The position numbers were made by a program, and so were the translations under genes. From Lycium barbarum (lineage: Eukaryota > Streptophyta > Magnoliopsida > Solanales > Solanaceae): DNA of 64,000 nt. Below the pieces are notes generated by a model. The model did not search any database and was not told the origin of the DNA. It was given only the letters and a program-made list of their open reading frames with translations. The stretch is from NCBI RefSeq assembly GCF_019175385.1, contig NC_083345.1, positions 114,810,480 to 114,874,479 on the forward strand, read 5' to 3'. Below are positions 36,369-48,500 of this stretch, piece after piece (position 1 is the stretch's first letter; the number at the start of each line of letters is the position of its first letter).

Positions 36369-39300
36369 TCAAGGGCTTTGCTTGGCATCCTTCCCAGAAT
36401 ATTTACCTGAAAAACTTCTTTTATCATAACGTAGACTCTTCGCAATGAATCTAAATTTTGGAGACTTGATTCCATAAGATCACTATATAATAATAGAAGT
36501 CTAAGCTAGATTTTCTTTTAGGGGGTTGCAGTTTGTAGGGGAGTTTGCACAAATGGCCTTTTTTGAGGCCAATATAATAACGTGGACATAATATGAAGAG
36601 TGACCTCAAAAATGTTTATACAGTGCAAATAATCTGATTTTTGCAAAGCAGTACATCCAGACTATTTAAAACCTTTCGCAGACGATTAACATCAAAAGTA
36701 AAGTTGTTTAACATTCAAAAATTCATCTCTTTCAAAGAGTGGCATAATAGTTTCATATCACTACCATAGAAAAAATTTGCTTATGATTCCATGCTCTCCA
36801 ACATTTAAATACTGAGGAGAAAGAAGTTTAAAAGCATGTATTGCACAGAGGAAGATCATGAAAATAGGTAGATACTTACCCGCACCTGGCGTTTACACTA
36901 AATCAAGATATTTTAGCACTTAAGAGTTAAAGAGTAAGAATGCATATCACCAAACCATGGTTAAGTGATAAATATGTGTATGAACAACATTTGTCATGCA
37001 TTTATTGGTTTGGTGTAAACACTAAACAGTAGGTGCGGGTAAATTAAGATCATGAAAAGTACAGGGCAGTAAAGAAATACTCACGATGAAAATAAGCTAC
37101 AGGTATTTCTTCGTTTTTGATGAGTTCAAACCTATAAATATCTCCTACTTGGACATCATTTGCTTCTTTGAACTTTTGCCATCCCCTGTGAATTCCGATT
37201 TGCTGATCTGAGACTGGCCCTAGTCGAACTGACCATGATCTCCCTTGTTCATCCATGAGAATCATCTTACAACGTCTATTCATCCAGCCATTTGATTTTG
37301 CAAAAGCCAATGGAATATACTGCTCAAGTTTTATCCCATTGTAAAGACCAATATCGTGTTATCACGAAAAAGAACTCTTACTGAAGATCTTAACTATTGA
37401 GGCCTCAACTATAATTGATTCAAAATAACTTACCAGAAAATTATTGCTGATGGAATAAGGTTTAATAATAGAAATAAAATGAGGGTTAGTCTCATTAGCA
37501 GATGTTGAAGCAGGTATTTGTGCTTTAGGAGCAGTCACGTCCGAGGTCTTAATATTAAGGCCTGTTGTTCCTTTTAAGATACATGAAAGAAAGATAGAAT
37601 CAGAGAAATGAAAGAAAAAAATGTATTAGATACAGCAAGAAGGGTTTACTTTTGAAATCCAGACCTTGAGTGGAAACACTTTTAGCATCCAATTTGATCT
37701 TCTTTCTTGTAGGCTGAAGTGATGCATTTCCTCTCAAATCTATTTTTTAAATTGACACAATAATGTTAGAACTGAAACAGAATATGAATTTAAAACCAAA
37801 CAATAAACATTAAGTTGAAGAAACAAAAAGAATTGTTATTTGTCACAATTAGGAAAGAAAAGAATTTTTTGAGGGGAAAAGAATCTCATAAGGGCTAATT
37901 CAACTCTCAGTAACATAGAGCTTATATATACTCGGTAAAGTGCTTAACGGCTATTGTAAGTAGCTCAAAAAGATCTTCTACAAAACTCGAAAGCTTTTCT
38001 CACTAACTGTTACTCTCAAGAAATGGAAAAGGCTTGCATAAATAATTTTACTTAAAACATTCACTAAAAAGAATGTAAGTAAGACACTTTATAAATAAGA
38101 ACCTTCCAATAAGAGCTCAGGATGTTGTTCAGTTGATTGAAGACTTCATCAGTACTTGAGAAAACATAAAAGAAATAATAATAAATGAATAAACATGGTT
38201 GGTTTCACCAAGACACTATAATATTTCACTAACAAAATTCATGTCCAGTATATTAAAATTCAAGATATAGAAACTATGAGGTCACAACAAATAGAAAGAG
38301 AAGCTTTAATCACTAGTAAGGACCCTTATAAAAAAAGTAAAGTTTGGTGTTATGTATTTATGATTTGAAGAAAGAAATAGGTAAACATAAAGAGAGGAAA
38401 ACAGGATAAAATTTAAAAGGGCTCAGATGAGAAATTTGCCGTGAAACTTCAATATTGGCTTCTCCCCTTTGGCGAGTATCTCAAACACTAAGTAATCTCC
38501 TTCCTTTAAGCAATTCACAATGCAGAACTTGCGCCATTCGCCTCCAATATAGGTGTTTACTCCACCGTCATATAGACTAAATGTCCATGACCATTGCTTG
38601 TCTCTTATCATTATCGTACATTTCCGGTTTCTGAGACCGTGTAACCGTGCAAATGAGACTGGAACTCGCTGAAACAGCTAATAATCAGTTTCACAAAAAC
38701 AGGTCATAGGTAGGGCTAATTACATTTTTCGACCGGTTAAAAGAATAATAGCAAGAAAATGTATAGATTTTGTATATTAAGTATAAATATACATATTGTA
38801 TACACGAAATATACACGAAATATACATATAATATATGTAATCCGTGTATAGGTTTTGGATATTTTGGCTAGCCCCCATAATTAATTTCATCCAACGGGCC
38901 AAAAATGAAAAAGCCCTCATACGTATGCTTCACACTTCCAAAAATAATTCTCATAACGGAATAAGTTCATCTATTTTTTCCTTTTAACTATTTATAACAA
39001 TGGAAGTACAATTTAGTTTCGATAACTTACCAGAGAACACTTCAAAAGGTAATATGGTTTCATGGTACAAATGAAATGAGGGTGAGAGAGAGGCATGTCC
39101 TTAGCAGCTTCTACATTGGGCAAAGCCTCGTATGATGACATGAATTTGTGTTCTGGTTTTTCTCTTCCATTTGCTAATTACACATAAAGTCATGTAAGAT
39201 ATACTTATAGAACGGATACTTAGAATATACAAAGAAAAGAACATCTAAATAGTTAATAGTAAACTACTACATGACAAGAGATTAAATATGACAAATAGAT

Positions 39301-42300
39301 AACAACTAAAGTATGAATAGCATGTAAACAGGCACCTCATTTTTTGGTTAATTGTTTATCTAAAAATAAATTGAAACTTCTTTTAAGGTTAACAGAATCA
39401 ACTTGCAAATGATCAAGTATAAACTAATTGTACTATAATACGTAGCAATTGATTAATACCATTTCGTTTCAGTGATTAAAGTATGTAGGGGAATACTGTT
39501 TTAAAGTTCTAATTTCCTTTAGGAGATCATAAACTACTGGGTTATACTCATGTCATCAATATATCTCCGGAAAGGTTGAGGACTAAACTGCATCTCTATT
39601 GCGACTCTAAAAACCTTAACCACTGAAATCAAATTCCCAACTGTTTGGTTGGGTAAATTTTTAAAACTGCAGTTGTTATGAAGAACAAATTTTACAGTTT
39701 GGACAACCAAACACTAAATAATTTGATCAAAGATGTAATGTAGTCTTTTGGTATGGTGTATATAACAAACTAAAAAGATTGCTCAAAAAATAAGAGGTTG
39801 CTTAAACGAGAAAACTTACCATGGAATTTCCATATTGGTCTTTTTCCATTAGAACAAACCACGAACGCTATATGATCTCCCTCCTTTATGTCATTTGCAT
39901 CACGGAATTCAGCCCATTTACCTCCAATATAGACTTGAGAAGAGGAGGTATAGAGCTTTAAATTCCATGACCTTCGTTTTTCATCTCTAAGAATCAGGCG
40001 ACATTTCTTGTTGATGAGACCGTTTGCCCTTGAAAATTCTCCAGGAAGGCGCTGAAATCGTGTAGAAAAATTTGCACATTTCATCAAACACATCATATGC
40101 TTCATATTTTCGCGGAAACGCCAGTAAACAAAGAAGAAAAAAAAATGGTGCACATGTCTCCTTTAGCCCGAAGATTGTTGAAGGGTATTTTGAGACTTAC
40201 AAAGTAACTTTTTGAGAGGCAATAGGATCGAACTATGCATACAACATGAGATTGGCCAATAGGGTCGTCAGTAGCAGCTTCTGCACGGGGAAAAAGCCTC
40301 GCATTTTTAATTGTACACAAATCCAAATCAAAAAATCAAATGTGAGAAAGAGATTACAATCAGCACACATCGTGCGGGTTCGCAGGAACCAATAACTTTT
40401 TTACATACATATACAACAACATACCTACTGTAATCCCACCTACAAGTGCGGTTTGGGGAGGGTGTACGCAGACCTTACCCCTACCTTTGTGGGGTAGAGA
40501 GGTTGTTTCCGATAGACCCTTGACTCAAAAAGTGCAATCAAAGTAGGATAACAAGGAAAATAACAACAGCAAAATAGCAAGATAAACAAAGCAATCGAAA
40601 TGACAAGTAGTAGTAAATATGAAGAACAAATACGATGTGACTACTAGGTAGACTACTAAATAAGGAGAAGATGAGAGGAAACAAGCTCCCTGCTTCTCCC
40701 TCTTAAAAGTACTACACCACACGGCTACCTACTATTTTTCTACTCTAATCTTCGACCTCCAAACCTTCCTATCTAAGTTCATGTCCTCAGTAAGCTAAAG
40801 ATGTGTCATGTCCTATCTGATCACCTCCTCCAGTTTTTCTTTGGCCTACCTCTACCTCTCCTTCAACTTGCTATCGCCAAACTCTCACACCTCCTTATTG
40901 GTGCCTCCGCGCACCTCCTCTTCACATGCCCGAAGCATCTCAGCCTTACTTCCCTCATCTTAATGAATTAACTAAATATCTACAAATTATTTGATTGCGA
41001 ACTCAATTAGGAGTATTATTGTATATATATTAATTTGAGATCATTGTAGTAACTCATAAACTTCAAATCCTAGACCCGCCTCTGCATCCACCCCACCTTT
41101 TTGCTAATATTTAATCTAAACATGTTGAAACTTAAGCTAAGATTAAGGGAATTAACTTGAAAAATCATCGAGTATAAACTATTGGACTATAAAAATCTCA
41201 CCTTTGAATTCAAATTTCTTCAAAATTTCCTCAGCTACTCCTCCTCCTCCTCCTCCCCCCTGCAGATACTCTACATATTCTCTGTCACAATGACTTGAAT
41301 CAAAGATGGTAACCTCAAATTCCATATTTCCTTCATGTCTGAACACCAACAGATCTCCCAATTGCAATTCATTTTGCTTAGCAAATTTTCTCCAACCCGC
41401 TTTCAATAGCTGGTCATTCACTTTCACCAGCCACTTTTTACCAGCCCTTTTCAGAACTGCACGTTTAATATGCTCATATCCCTTCAGATACTTCAAGAAA
41501 CCTATAGGAATTTTCTACAGAACAACGAATAACGTATAATTAGGGTAGTCTTGTTCCAAAAATGGCAGCTAACTTTTTCAAGAATGTAAAGGTACTACTT
41601 TTTTCTAATTTATCAATAAGAGAATACACATAGAAGACATATTAAAGGAATCTTGAAACAATTGGAAGTATTACTACTTACAAGTTCATTCTTGAACCCT
41701 ATAGGAATTTTCTAACAGAACAACAAATGATGTATTACTAGAGTAGTCTTCTACAGTATGTCCCACAAATGGCAGCTAATATTTTCAAAAATGTAAAGGT
41801 ACTATATTTTTCTAAATTTTTCAATAAGATAATACATATAGAAGACAAATTAAAGGAATGTTGAAACAACTGGAAGTATTAGTACTACTTACAAGTCCAT
41901 TCTTGAAACCTACAGGAATTTTCTACAGAACAACAAATAATGTATAATTAGGCTAGTCTTGTCCCAAAAATGACAGCTAATTTTTTTCAAGAATGTAAAG
42001 GAACTATTTTTTTTCTAAATTTATCAGTAAGAGAATACATATAAAAGATACATTAAAGGTACATTCTTGAAACCTATAGGAATTTTCTACAAAACAATAA
42101 ATAATGTACATATAATTAGAGTAGCCTTGTCCCAAAAATGGCAGCTAATTTTTTCAAGAATGTAAAGGTACTATTTTTTTCTAAATTTAACAATAAGAGA
42201 ATACATATAGAAGACAGGTTAAAGGAATCTTGAAACAATTGGAAGTTTTACTTACTACTTACAAAAGTCCATTCTTGAAACCTATAGGAATTTTCTATAG

Positions 42301-42682
42301 AACAACAAATAATGTATAATTAGCCTAGTCTTGTCCCAAAAATGACAGTTAATTTTTTCAAGAATGTAAAGGTACTATTTTTTTTTCTTCTAAATTTATC
42401 AATAAGAGGAGACAAATTAAAGGAATCTTGAAACTATTAGTAATTACAAAAGTCCATTCTTGAAACCTATAGGAATTTTCTAACAGAACAACAAATAATG
42501 TATAATTAGGGTACCCCAAATGGGCAGCTAATTTTTTCCAGAATGTTACATTATACATATAGCTGAGAAATTAAAGGAAAGATGAAATAATTGGAATTAT
42601 TATTATTAATACTTACAAGTCCATTTTTGAAGCCTGGTAGAATTGGTTTGAAAAAGTGAGGTTTTTTTGGAGCAACTTTCAT
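36369..42682 (-). CDS. REM-type B3-domain gene R2 (4 B3 domains)
   Basis: Exons: 42,682-42,617; 41,514-41,202; 40,280-40,201; 40,051-39,820; 39,161-39,031; 38,668-38,440; 37,739-37,650; 37,561-37,434; 37,319-37,085; 36,406-36,369. They sum to 1542 bp (513 residues). Exon 1 encodes [19 protein letters not shown]. Exon 2 holds B3 number 1 and ends with a poly-Gly run of seven. Exon pairs encode B3 numbers 2 ([19 protein letters not shown]), 3 ([18 protein letters not shown]) and 4 ([19 protein letters not shown]). A 90-bp linker exon ([10 protein letters not shown]) lies before the last pair. The protein ends [11 protein letters not shown]. Exon 3 is shorter than its paralogues (80 instead of 131 bp) because an acceptor further downstream is used. 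Likely a nuclear DNA-binding protein; targets are unknown. Confidence 0.85.
40375..40530. mobile_element. Solanaceae-type dispersed repeat (SINE-like) in R2 intron 2
   Basis: Carries acaacaacatacctactgta, gtgtacgcagaccttacccc and ggggtagagaggttgtttcc, a combination I recognise as frequent in Solanaceae genomic DNA. Related shorter copies lie at about 43,303-43,412, 54,618-54,668 and 60,082-60,160. The exact family is not assigned. Confidence 0.6.
41682..42479 (-). repeat. Micro-exon tandem array in intron 1 of R2
   Basis: Five copies of a unit of about 165-210 bp. On the minus strand each copy has a splice acceptor (tctgtag or similar), a 30- to 32-base cassette, and in most copies a GTAAGTAG donor. 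Cassettes lie at 41,682-41,711 (30 bp, [10 protein letters not shown]), 41,893-41,922 (30 bp, [10 protein letters not shown]), about 42,086 leftward (donor lost), 42,263-42,294 (32 bp) and 42,448-42,479 (32 bp). Each cassette fuses the start of exon 2 (KIPIGF) to the end of exon 1 (GFKNGL). The two 30-bp copies are phase 0 at both ends and could be included without breaking the frame. Confidence 0.8.
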
Positions 42683-43440
42683 GGAGGCTAAGCAAATTGT
42701 TGTTACTATACAAAAAAAAAAAGGTCTTCTCTTTCCTTTTTACTCATAAAGGTGTGTTTGGTAGTACGGGAAATGTTTCTCGGATAATTTTTTCTGAAAA
42801 ATGAGTATATTTCCTTTTTAGAGCCCGTTTGGATTAGCGGAAAAAAAGTGACTTTTAAGCGTGAGTGCTTAAAGTACTTTTTAAGTGCTGAAAATTATTT
42901 TATAAATAAGCAGTTACGTGTTTGGATAAAAGTGCTTAAATGATTTTTAGAAGTAAGGGTAGGATTGGAATTAATAGAAAATACAAGGGATAGAAAGGTA
43001 AAGTTGTTGGTCAAACCAAAATGGCTTTTAAGTCAAAAAAAAAAAAGTTGGGGTTGAACAACTTCTTCGTTTTGGCTTATTTTAAGCGCTTTTTAACTTA
43101 ATTTAAGTTATTTTTTATTTTACCAAACACTCAAATAAGTCTAAAAATAGCTTATAAGCGAATTCAAACGGGCTCTTAATCTAGTTACTGCTCTTTTTTT
43201 CGGATCGCTCTATCATGTTTTTTATTATAGTATTTTGTCTTAGCTTAATGCTTCCGTTGTTTCTTTTGTGCTGCTTTGATTTGCTTGTCTTTGTGCCAAG
43301 GGTATACTGGAAACAGGCTACCTATCTCCTAAGATAGGAGTAAGGTCTGCGTACACTCTACCTCCTCAGACCTACTTCGGGGATTTCATTGGGTATGTTA
43401 TTGTTGTTGTAATCTATTTTAAAAGAAATAATTTATGTCT
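42683..43440. other. R2 upstream region with MITE
   Basis: Probable R2 promoter side. Holds a Tourist-like MITE (42,821-43,175), and a dispersed Solanaceae-type repeat at 43,303-43,412 ending in a gttattgttgttgtaatc tail. No gene is seen. Confidence 0.6.
42821..43175. mobile_element. Tourist/PIF-Harbinger-like MITE
   Basis: Terminal inverted repeats GAGCCCGTTTGGATTAGC and GCGAATTCAAACGGGCTC with a 3-bp TTA duplication on each side (42,818-42,820; 43,176-43,178). Size 355 bp. A related sequence is at 62,832-63,028. Confidence 0.8.
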
Positions 43441-45294
43441 AAATTACCTTTAGCGCAGTAATTTACTGCGTTAAAGCAGTTCACGGAGACGGAGCCGTTA
43501 ACTGCTTTAGCGCAGTAAAATACTGCGTTATAGAAATAGTACCAAAAAAAAAAAATTGGCCAACTTTATTTTTTGCAACACTTGGTGTTTTTTTCCATAC
43601 TTTGACCAATGATTAGTCGTGTGTCAAGACTCCAAAACGTCAATATTTTATATAGAACCTGATATTTTTTTCTGCGTACAATAATGTAGGCCCAATACAT
43701 CAAGGATACGTAGACGTTCGGATCGTCATTTTAGGGGTTGAAAAGGTGCCCGAAGTAAGTTTTGTTTGAAAAAACTTAGTGTTTTTTTCATACTTTGACC
43801 AACGATTAGTCGTGTGTCAAGACTCCGAAACGTCAATATTTTATATAGATCCTGATATTTTTTCTACGTACAATAATGTAGGCTCAATACATCAAGGATA
43901 CGTAAACGTTCGGATCGTCATTTTAGGGGTTGAAAAGGTGCCCGAAGTAAGTTTTGTTTGAAAAAACTTAGTGTTTTTTCCATACTTTGACCAACGATTA
44001 GTCGTGTGTCAAGACTCCGAAACGTAAATATTTTATATAGAACCTGATATTTTTTTCTGGGTGCAATAATGTAGGCCCAATACATCAAGGATACGTAAAC
44101 GTTCGGATCGCCATTTTAGGGGTTGAAAAGGTGCCCGAAGTAAGTTTTGTTTGAAAAAACTTAGTGTTTTTTCCATACTTTGACCAACGATTAGTCGTGT
44201 GTCAAGACTCCGAAACGTAAATATTTTATATAGAACCTGATATTTTTTTCTGGGTGCAATAATGTAGGCCCAATACATCAAGGATACGTAAACGTTCGGA
44301 TCGCCATTTTAGGGGTTGAAAAGGTGCCCGAAGTAAGTTTTGTTTGAAAAAACTTAGTGTTTTTTTCATGCTTTCACCAACGATTAGTCGTGTGTCAAGA
44401 CTCCGAAACGTCAATATTTTATATAGAACCTGATATTTTTTCTGCGTACAATAATGTAGGCTCAATACATCAAGGATACGTAAACGTTCGGATCATCATT
44501 TTAAGGGTTGAAAAGGTGCCCGAAGTAAGTTTTGTTTGAAAAAACTTAGTGTTTTTTTCATACTTTCACCAACGATTAGTCGTGTGTCAAGACTCCAAAA
44601 CGTCAATATTTTATATAGAACCTGATATTTTTTCTGCGTACAATAATGTAGGCTCAATACATCAAGGATACGTAAACGTTCGGATCATCATTTTAAGGGT
44701 TGAAAAGGTGCCCGAAGTAAGTTTTGTTTGAAAAAACTTAGTGTTTTTTTCATACTTTGACCAACGATTAGTCGTGTGTCAAAACTCTGAAACGTCAATA
44801 TTTTATATAGAACCTGATATTTTTTCTGCGTACAATAATGTAGGTTCAATACATCAAGGATATGTAGACGTTCGGATAGTCATTTTACGGGTTGAAAAGG
44901 TACCCGAAGTAAGTTTTGTTTGGAAACTTTATGATGTTTTATTTTTTAAGATTTTGATTTAAGCGTGTTATTTTTTAATCAAGACATAACTTTATTTTGA
45001 ATATAAATATAATTCTAAAAAATATAGGGAGAAAAACTAGTTGTAAAGTCGTCAAACTTTAGATGGTCATAACTTTGCGCTCGGACGTCCGTTTTACTGC
45101 GTTATAGAAAATAAATTTGGTACTATTTCTATAACGCAGTATTTTACTGCGCTAAAGTAGTTAACGGCTCCGTCTTCGTGAACTGTTTTAACGCAGTAAA
45201 TTACTGCGCTAAAGGTAATTTTGTAATTGTTTTTTTTGTTGAGGTATTTTGATTCAAAGTGATTTTTTTGGAAGCATTTTGGTTCCGGACTCGA
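43441..45294. mobile_element. Non-autonomous TIR element with palindromic ends and internal tandem repeats
   Basis: Left terminus 43,441-43,546 and right terminus 45,117-45,222 are inverted copies of each other over about 105 bp. Each terminus itself contains two palindromes of the type tttagcgcagtaa...ttactgcg(t/c)taaa, separated by gttcacg(g/a)agacggagccgt. The right side continues for about 75 bp (to 45,294) with sequence matching the 3' end of the MULE at 26,900-26,981. This links the element to that MULE family as a non-autonomous relative. No transposase is encoded. A target duplication was not found, and the left outer 75 bp are missing. Confidence 0.75.
43566..44930. repeat. Seven 192-bp tandem repeats
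   Basis: The unit contains ccaacgattagtcgtgtgtc, atattttatatagaacctga, aatacatcaaggatacgta and ggttgaaaaggtgcccgaag. Starts are near 43,567, 43,767, 43,965, 44,157, 44,352, 44,544 and 44,736. Copies 3 and 4 are nearly identical (ctgggtgcaata), as are copies 5 and 6 (gatcatcattttaaggg), suggesting recent duplication in pairs. The 192-bp unit is a multiple of three, so a 60-codon frame recurs, but each copy ends in a stop. Confidence 0.93.
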
Positions 45295-45564
45295 GAAAAG
45301 GGAAGCTGTTGATCTTTTTACATTTCATAAATACAATGTTTTTGTAATTAAAAAAATGATAAATTGTGCAGATTAAATCACACTTCAAATCATATGATTA
45401 ACTCTGTCTGTATGTCTTTCACAGGAATTGTATGTCTTTAATGTGTGAGAGAAAAGAGAGGAGTCACCATCCTAATGTTTATAGATACTCATAAAGCACG
45501 TCTACAGAGAACACATAAGTAGGCCTAATTTAGTAGACTATTAAAGAGTTTTTGTAGGCATCAT
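45295..45564. other. Spacer, no gene seen
   Basis: AT-rich sequence between two mobile elements. Nothing recognisable. Confidence 0.5.
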
Positions 45565-48500
45565 TCACGCACGAATTTGGGCAATTCGCAGAATTACCCT
45601 TCTTTTGGGGTGGTCTTTAAATTTTGCCCCTCATATTTAAAATCTTTAAGTTTTGCCCTTCGGCTAAACCCTATGGGTTCCAGGGTCGGACCCCCATACA
45701 GTCAAAATCTTAAAAAAAAATCGCAAGGCAGAGTTTAAATTCGCTATGCCCCACCGGCATACACTTGTGAAGGAATTACCAAAGTTATGCTGGACCCGAC
45801 ATACTTATGCCTTATGGGCAGACTTGGCATAAGTATGCCGGGTCCGGCATAACTTTGATAATTCCTTCACAAGTTTATGCCGGATCCGGCATAAAAGTTT
45901 GCCCATTAAAAGTATGCCCCCAACGGCATAAACTTGTTAAGGAATTACCAAACTTATGCCGGTTTCGTCATACTTATGCCTTATGGGCAGACTTGGCATA
46001 AGTATGCCGGGTCCGGCATAACTTTGGTAATTCCTTCACAAGTTTATGCCTGATCCGGCATAAAAGTTTGCCCATTGAAAGTATGCCCCCACCGGATGAG
46101 GGTACCTAGGAAGAATTTCATTGTCCTCCTTCCAATATTATTACAGAACTAAAAGGCTTCATGGTAAATGTTACGTCCCGTATTTTTATACATTGGGACA
46201 ACCCGGATTAACTATGACAATTAAGGGCCAAGACTATTTCGGGATTTGAAGTCGGGACTTTTGACCATTTTTTATTTTGAGACATAATTTGAATATGAAA
46301 TTGAGGGCATTGGACACTTAGGAAAAATTGGGACCACAATTCATAAAATTGGAATTTAAAAATCTTGCACCAAAAGCCATGGTGGCCGTGTGGACTTGAA
46401 ATGGTCCCACACATTGTGTGGCCAATTTTAATTGGTCCAACACATGTGTGGGCCATAAACAAAGGGAGATATTTGTGGATACTTAAAAAAAAGAAGACTA
46501 AGTCATCTTTCTCATTTCCACTTCTACACTTAAAGAAAAATAACAAGACTTGGAGAGCCTCCACTCCCCCATGGTTCTCGGCCACAACCAAGAAAAATCA
46601 AGTCCCATTTTTGCCTCTCTAAAATTATTTCTTTGGTATAAACCCACTATTTGGAGGTCCCTAAGTAGCGTGGAAGTATTGTTTGGGTCATTCAACCACT
46701 CATTTTGCCCATTTGCAAACCCTAGCCTATTGGTGGATTGGAGAATAAAGGTGAGTTCTAATCTTGTTTTTGGAGTTATAAATGTTGTATGCATATTGTA
46801 GTATGCTAAAATGGATAAAAATCATGAAATATGAAATGTTGAAGTTGGGTCTTGTGTTGGGTGTGTTGACCGTGTGAAGTATATGTGTGTGGTGTGGTAT
46901 TGGGTTGATGAATTAATTGTTTGTAGCATATTGATTGTCGTAGAGTGGAGAAGAGAATAAAAATCATCGATACATGTATATATGTAGTGTAGCCGTGTAT
47001 ATAGCCTCCAAATGGTAGCAAAGAATGAATTAATATCGCTTAGCGTCGTAATGGTTGTTGTGATGATTTGTATGTTGGAAATGAGAGTTAAATGTCCCGA
47101 ATTGATATAGTAAGCGTTGCGGACTGATTTGGAGAACTTTGTGCATTTAATGCAATCCTTATATATGAGAACCATTAACATATAAATATGTGTAGTGTGA
47201 ACGAATGTGAGTCATAGATTATGCCGAATATCGCATTATTATCGCTTAAGCGCTTTCGTGTCGTCGTTACGAATTCTAGTTTGGAATTGAGCATTTAATG
47301 ACTTAAGATTGATGTTGAGATTGTACGGGCTGATTTGAGGGTTATTGTGCGTTGATGTAATTTGTATATTTTATGAAAATGGTATCGTTATATTGTGAAT
47401 TGTGATACAAAACATGAATTGAAAGTCGGAAGTGTGCCCAGTGGGCTGCTCACGGGTAGGGGCTGTTTTCGGCCAAAAATTTGGAGAAATTGTGGATTGT
47501 TGGAAAAATTATGTGAATTGTTTAGAATGTTCTCGAATGTTGTTAGTATGAGTTTGGGTTAATAATCGAATGTACGAACGATATTGTGGCTTGAAAGTAA
47601 GCCATTGAATTAAATAATTGGAAAGTTGTCGAATGGTGTAAAAGAGAGCTACTATTATTATTTTGCCTTTCGAATTGATTATCGATGTTGCTAGGTTGGT
47701 TATTGTGGTTGTTGTTGTTGATTTTGAGCGAGTTAAATTCTCGGGATGGCCTATTTACAGGGGAAATGCTGCCGAATTTTCTGTAGAATTTAATGTTAGT
47801 TGGAATAAATGGCTTAAGTGTCTATGTTTAATATTGGATATTCGTTGGCATATTTGTAGACCTTGGGGAGCCCGAGGCGTAGATTGAAATTTACTTTAGA
47901 TTGGCCATCTTGGAGTGCGTACGAGGTATGTAAAGCAACCTCCCTTCTTGTTGGCATGTCTTAGTTTTACATAGGCTAGATTAGAGCCTTAAGGAAATTC
48001 CAAATCCGAAATCCGAGCATGATATGATCTATATATGTTCCTTGGCACTCTTATGTATGATTTGATGAAATATGAACCTTTATGTATTTGAAATAATCGC
48101 TTTCCGAACTTTGCGCAAAAAAGTTTCACTTTAAAGAACTTCGAAATTTCTGAATGCCATACATTTCACATAAATGCTCGGATTGCTCCAATATTTTTAT
48201 AAAAGTTTGCATTATGTATGATACGTATGTTTTCCATAGGCGGGCCCGACTTGGGTAAATACCCGTCCGTGGGTCCCGCGACTTTCCTTTATGTAATTCA
48301 GAGAATCTTTGAAAGAATTTGGTATGATTATTATTCCGATTTCAAATATGATCATTTTACTTATGTTTGAATTTATGATAATGATTTTATGCATATGACT
48401 ACTCACGACTCTACTCGTGCATTCTGTTATTCCTTTCGCCGAGTCCCGGGCCGGTTCTGTTGTCGTGCGCATTTTGATATACTCCAGAGTTATGCTGTGT

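Noticed and set aside
43779..44962. Repeated 60-codon ORFs
   Set aside because: A by-product of the 192-bp tandem repeat being a multiple of three; every copy ends in a stop before the next unit.
46208..46622. 127- and 85-codon ORFs near the left end of the solo LTR
   Set aside because: They overlap each other on opposite strands, contain no recognisable motif and lie within LTR sequence.
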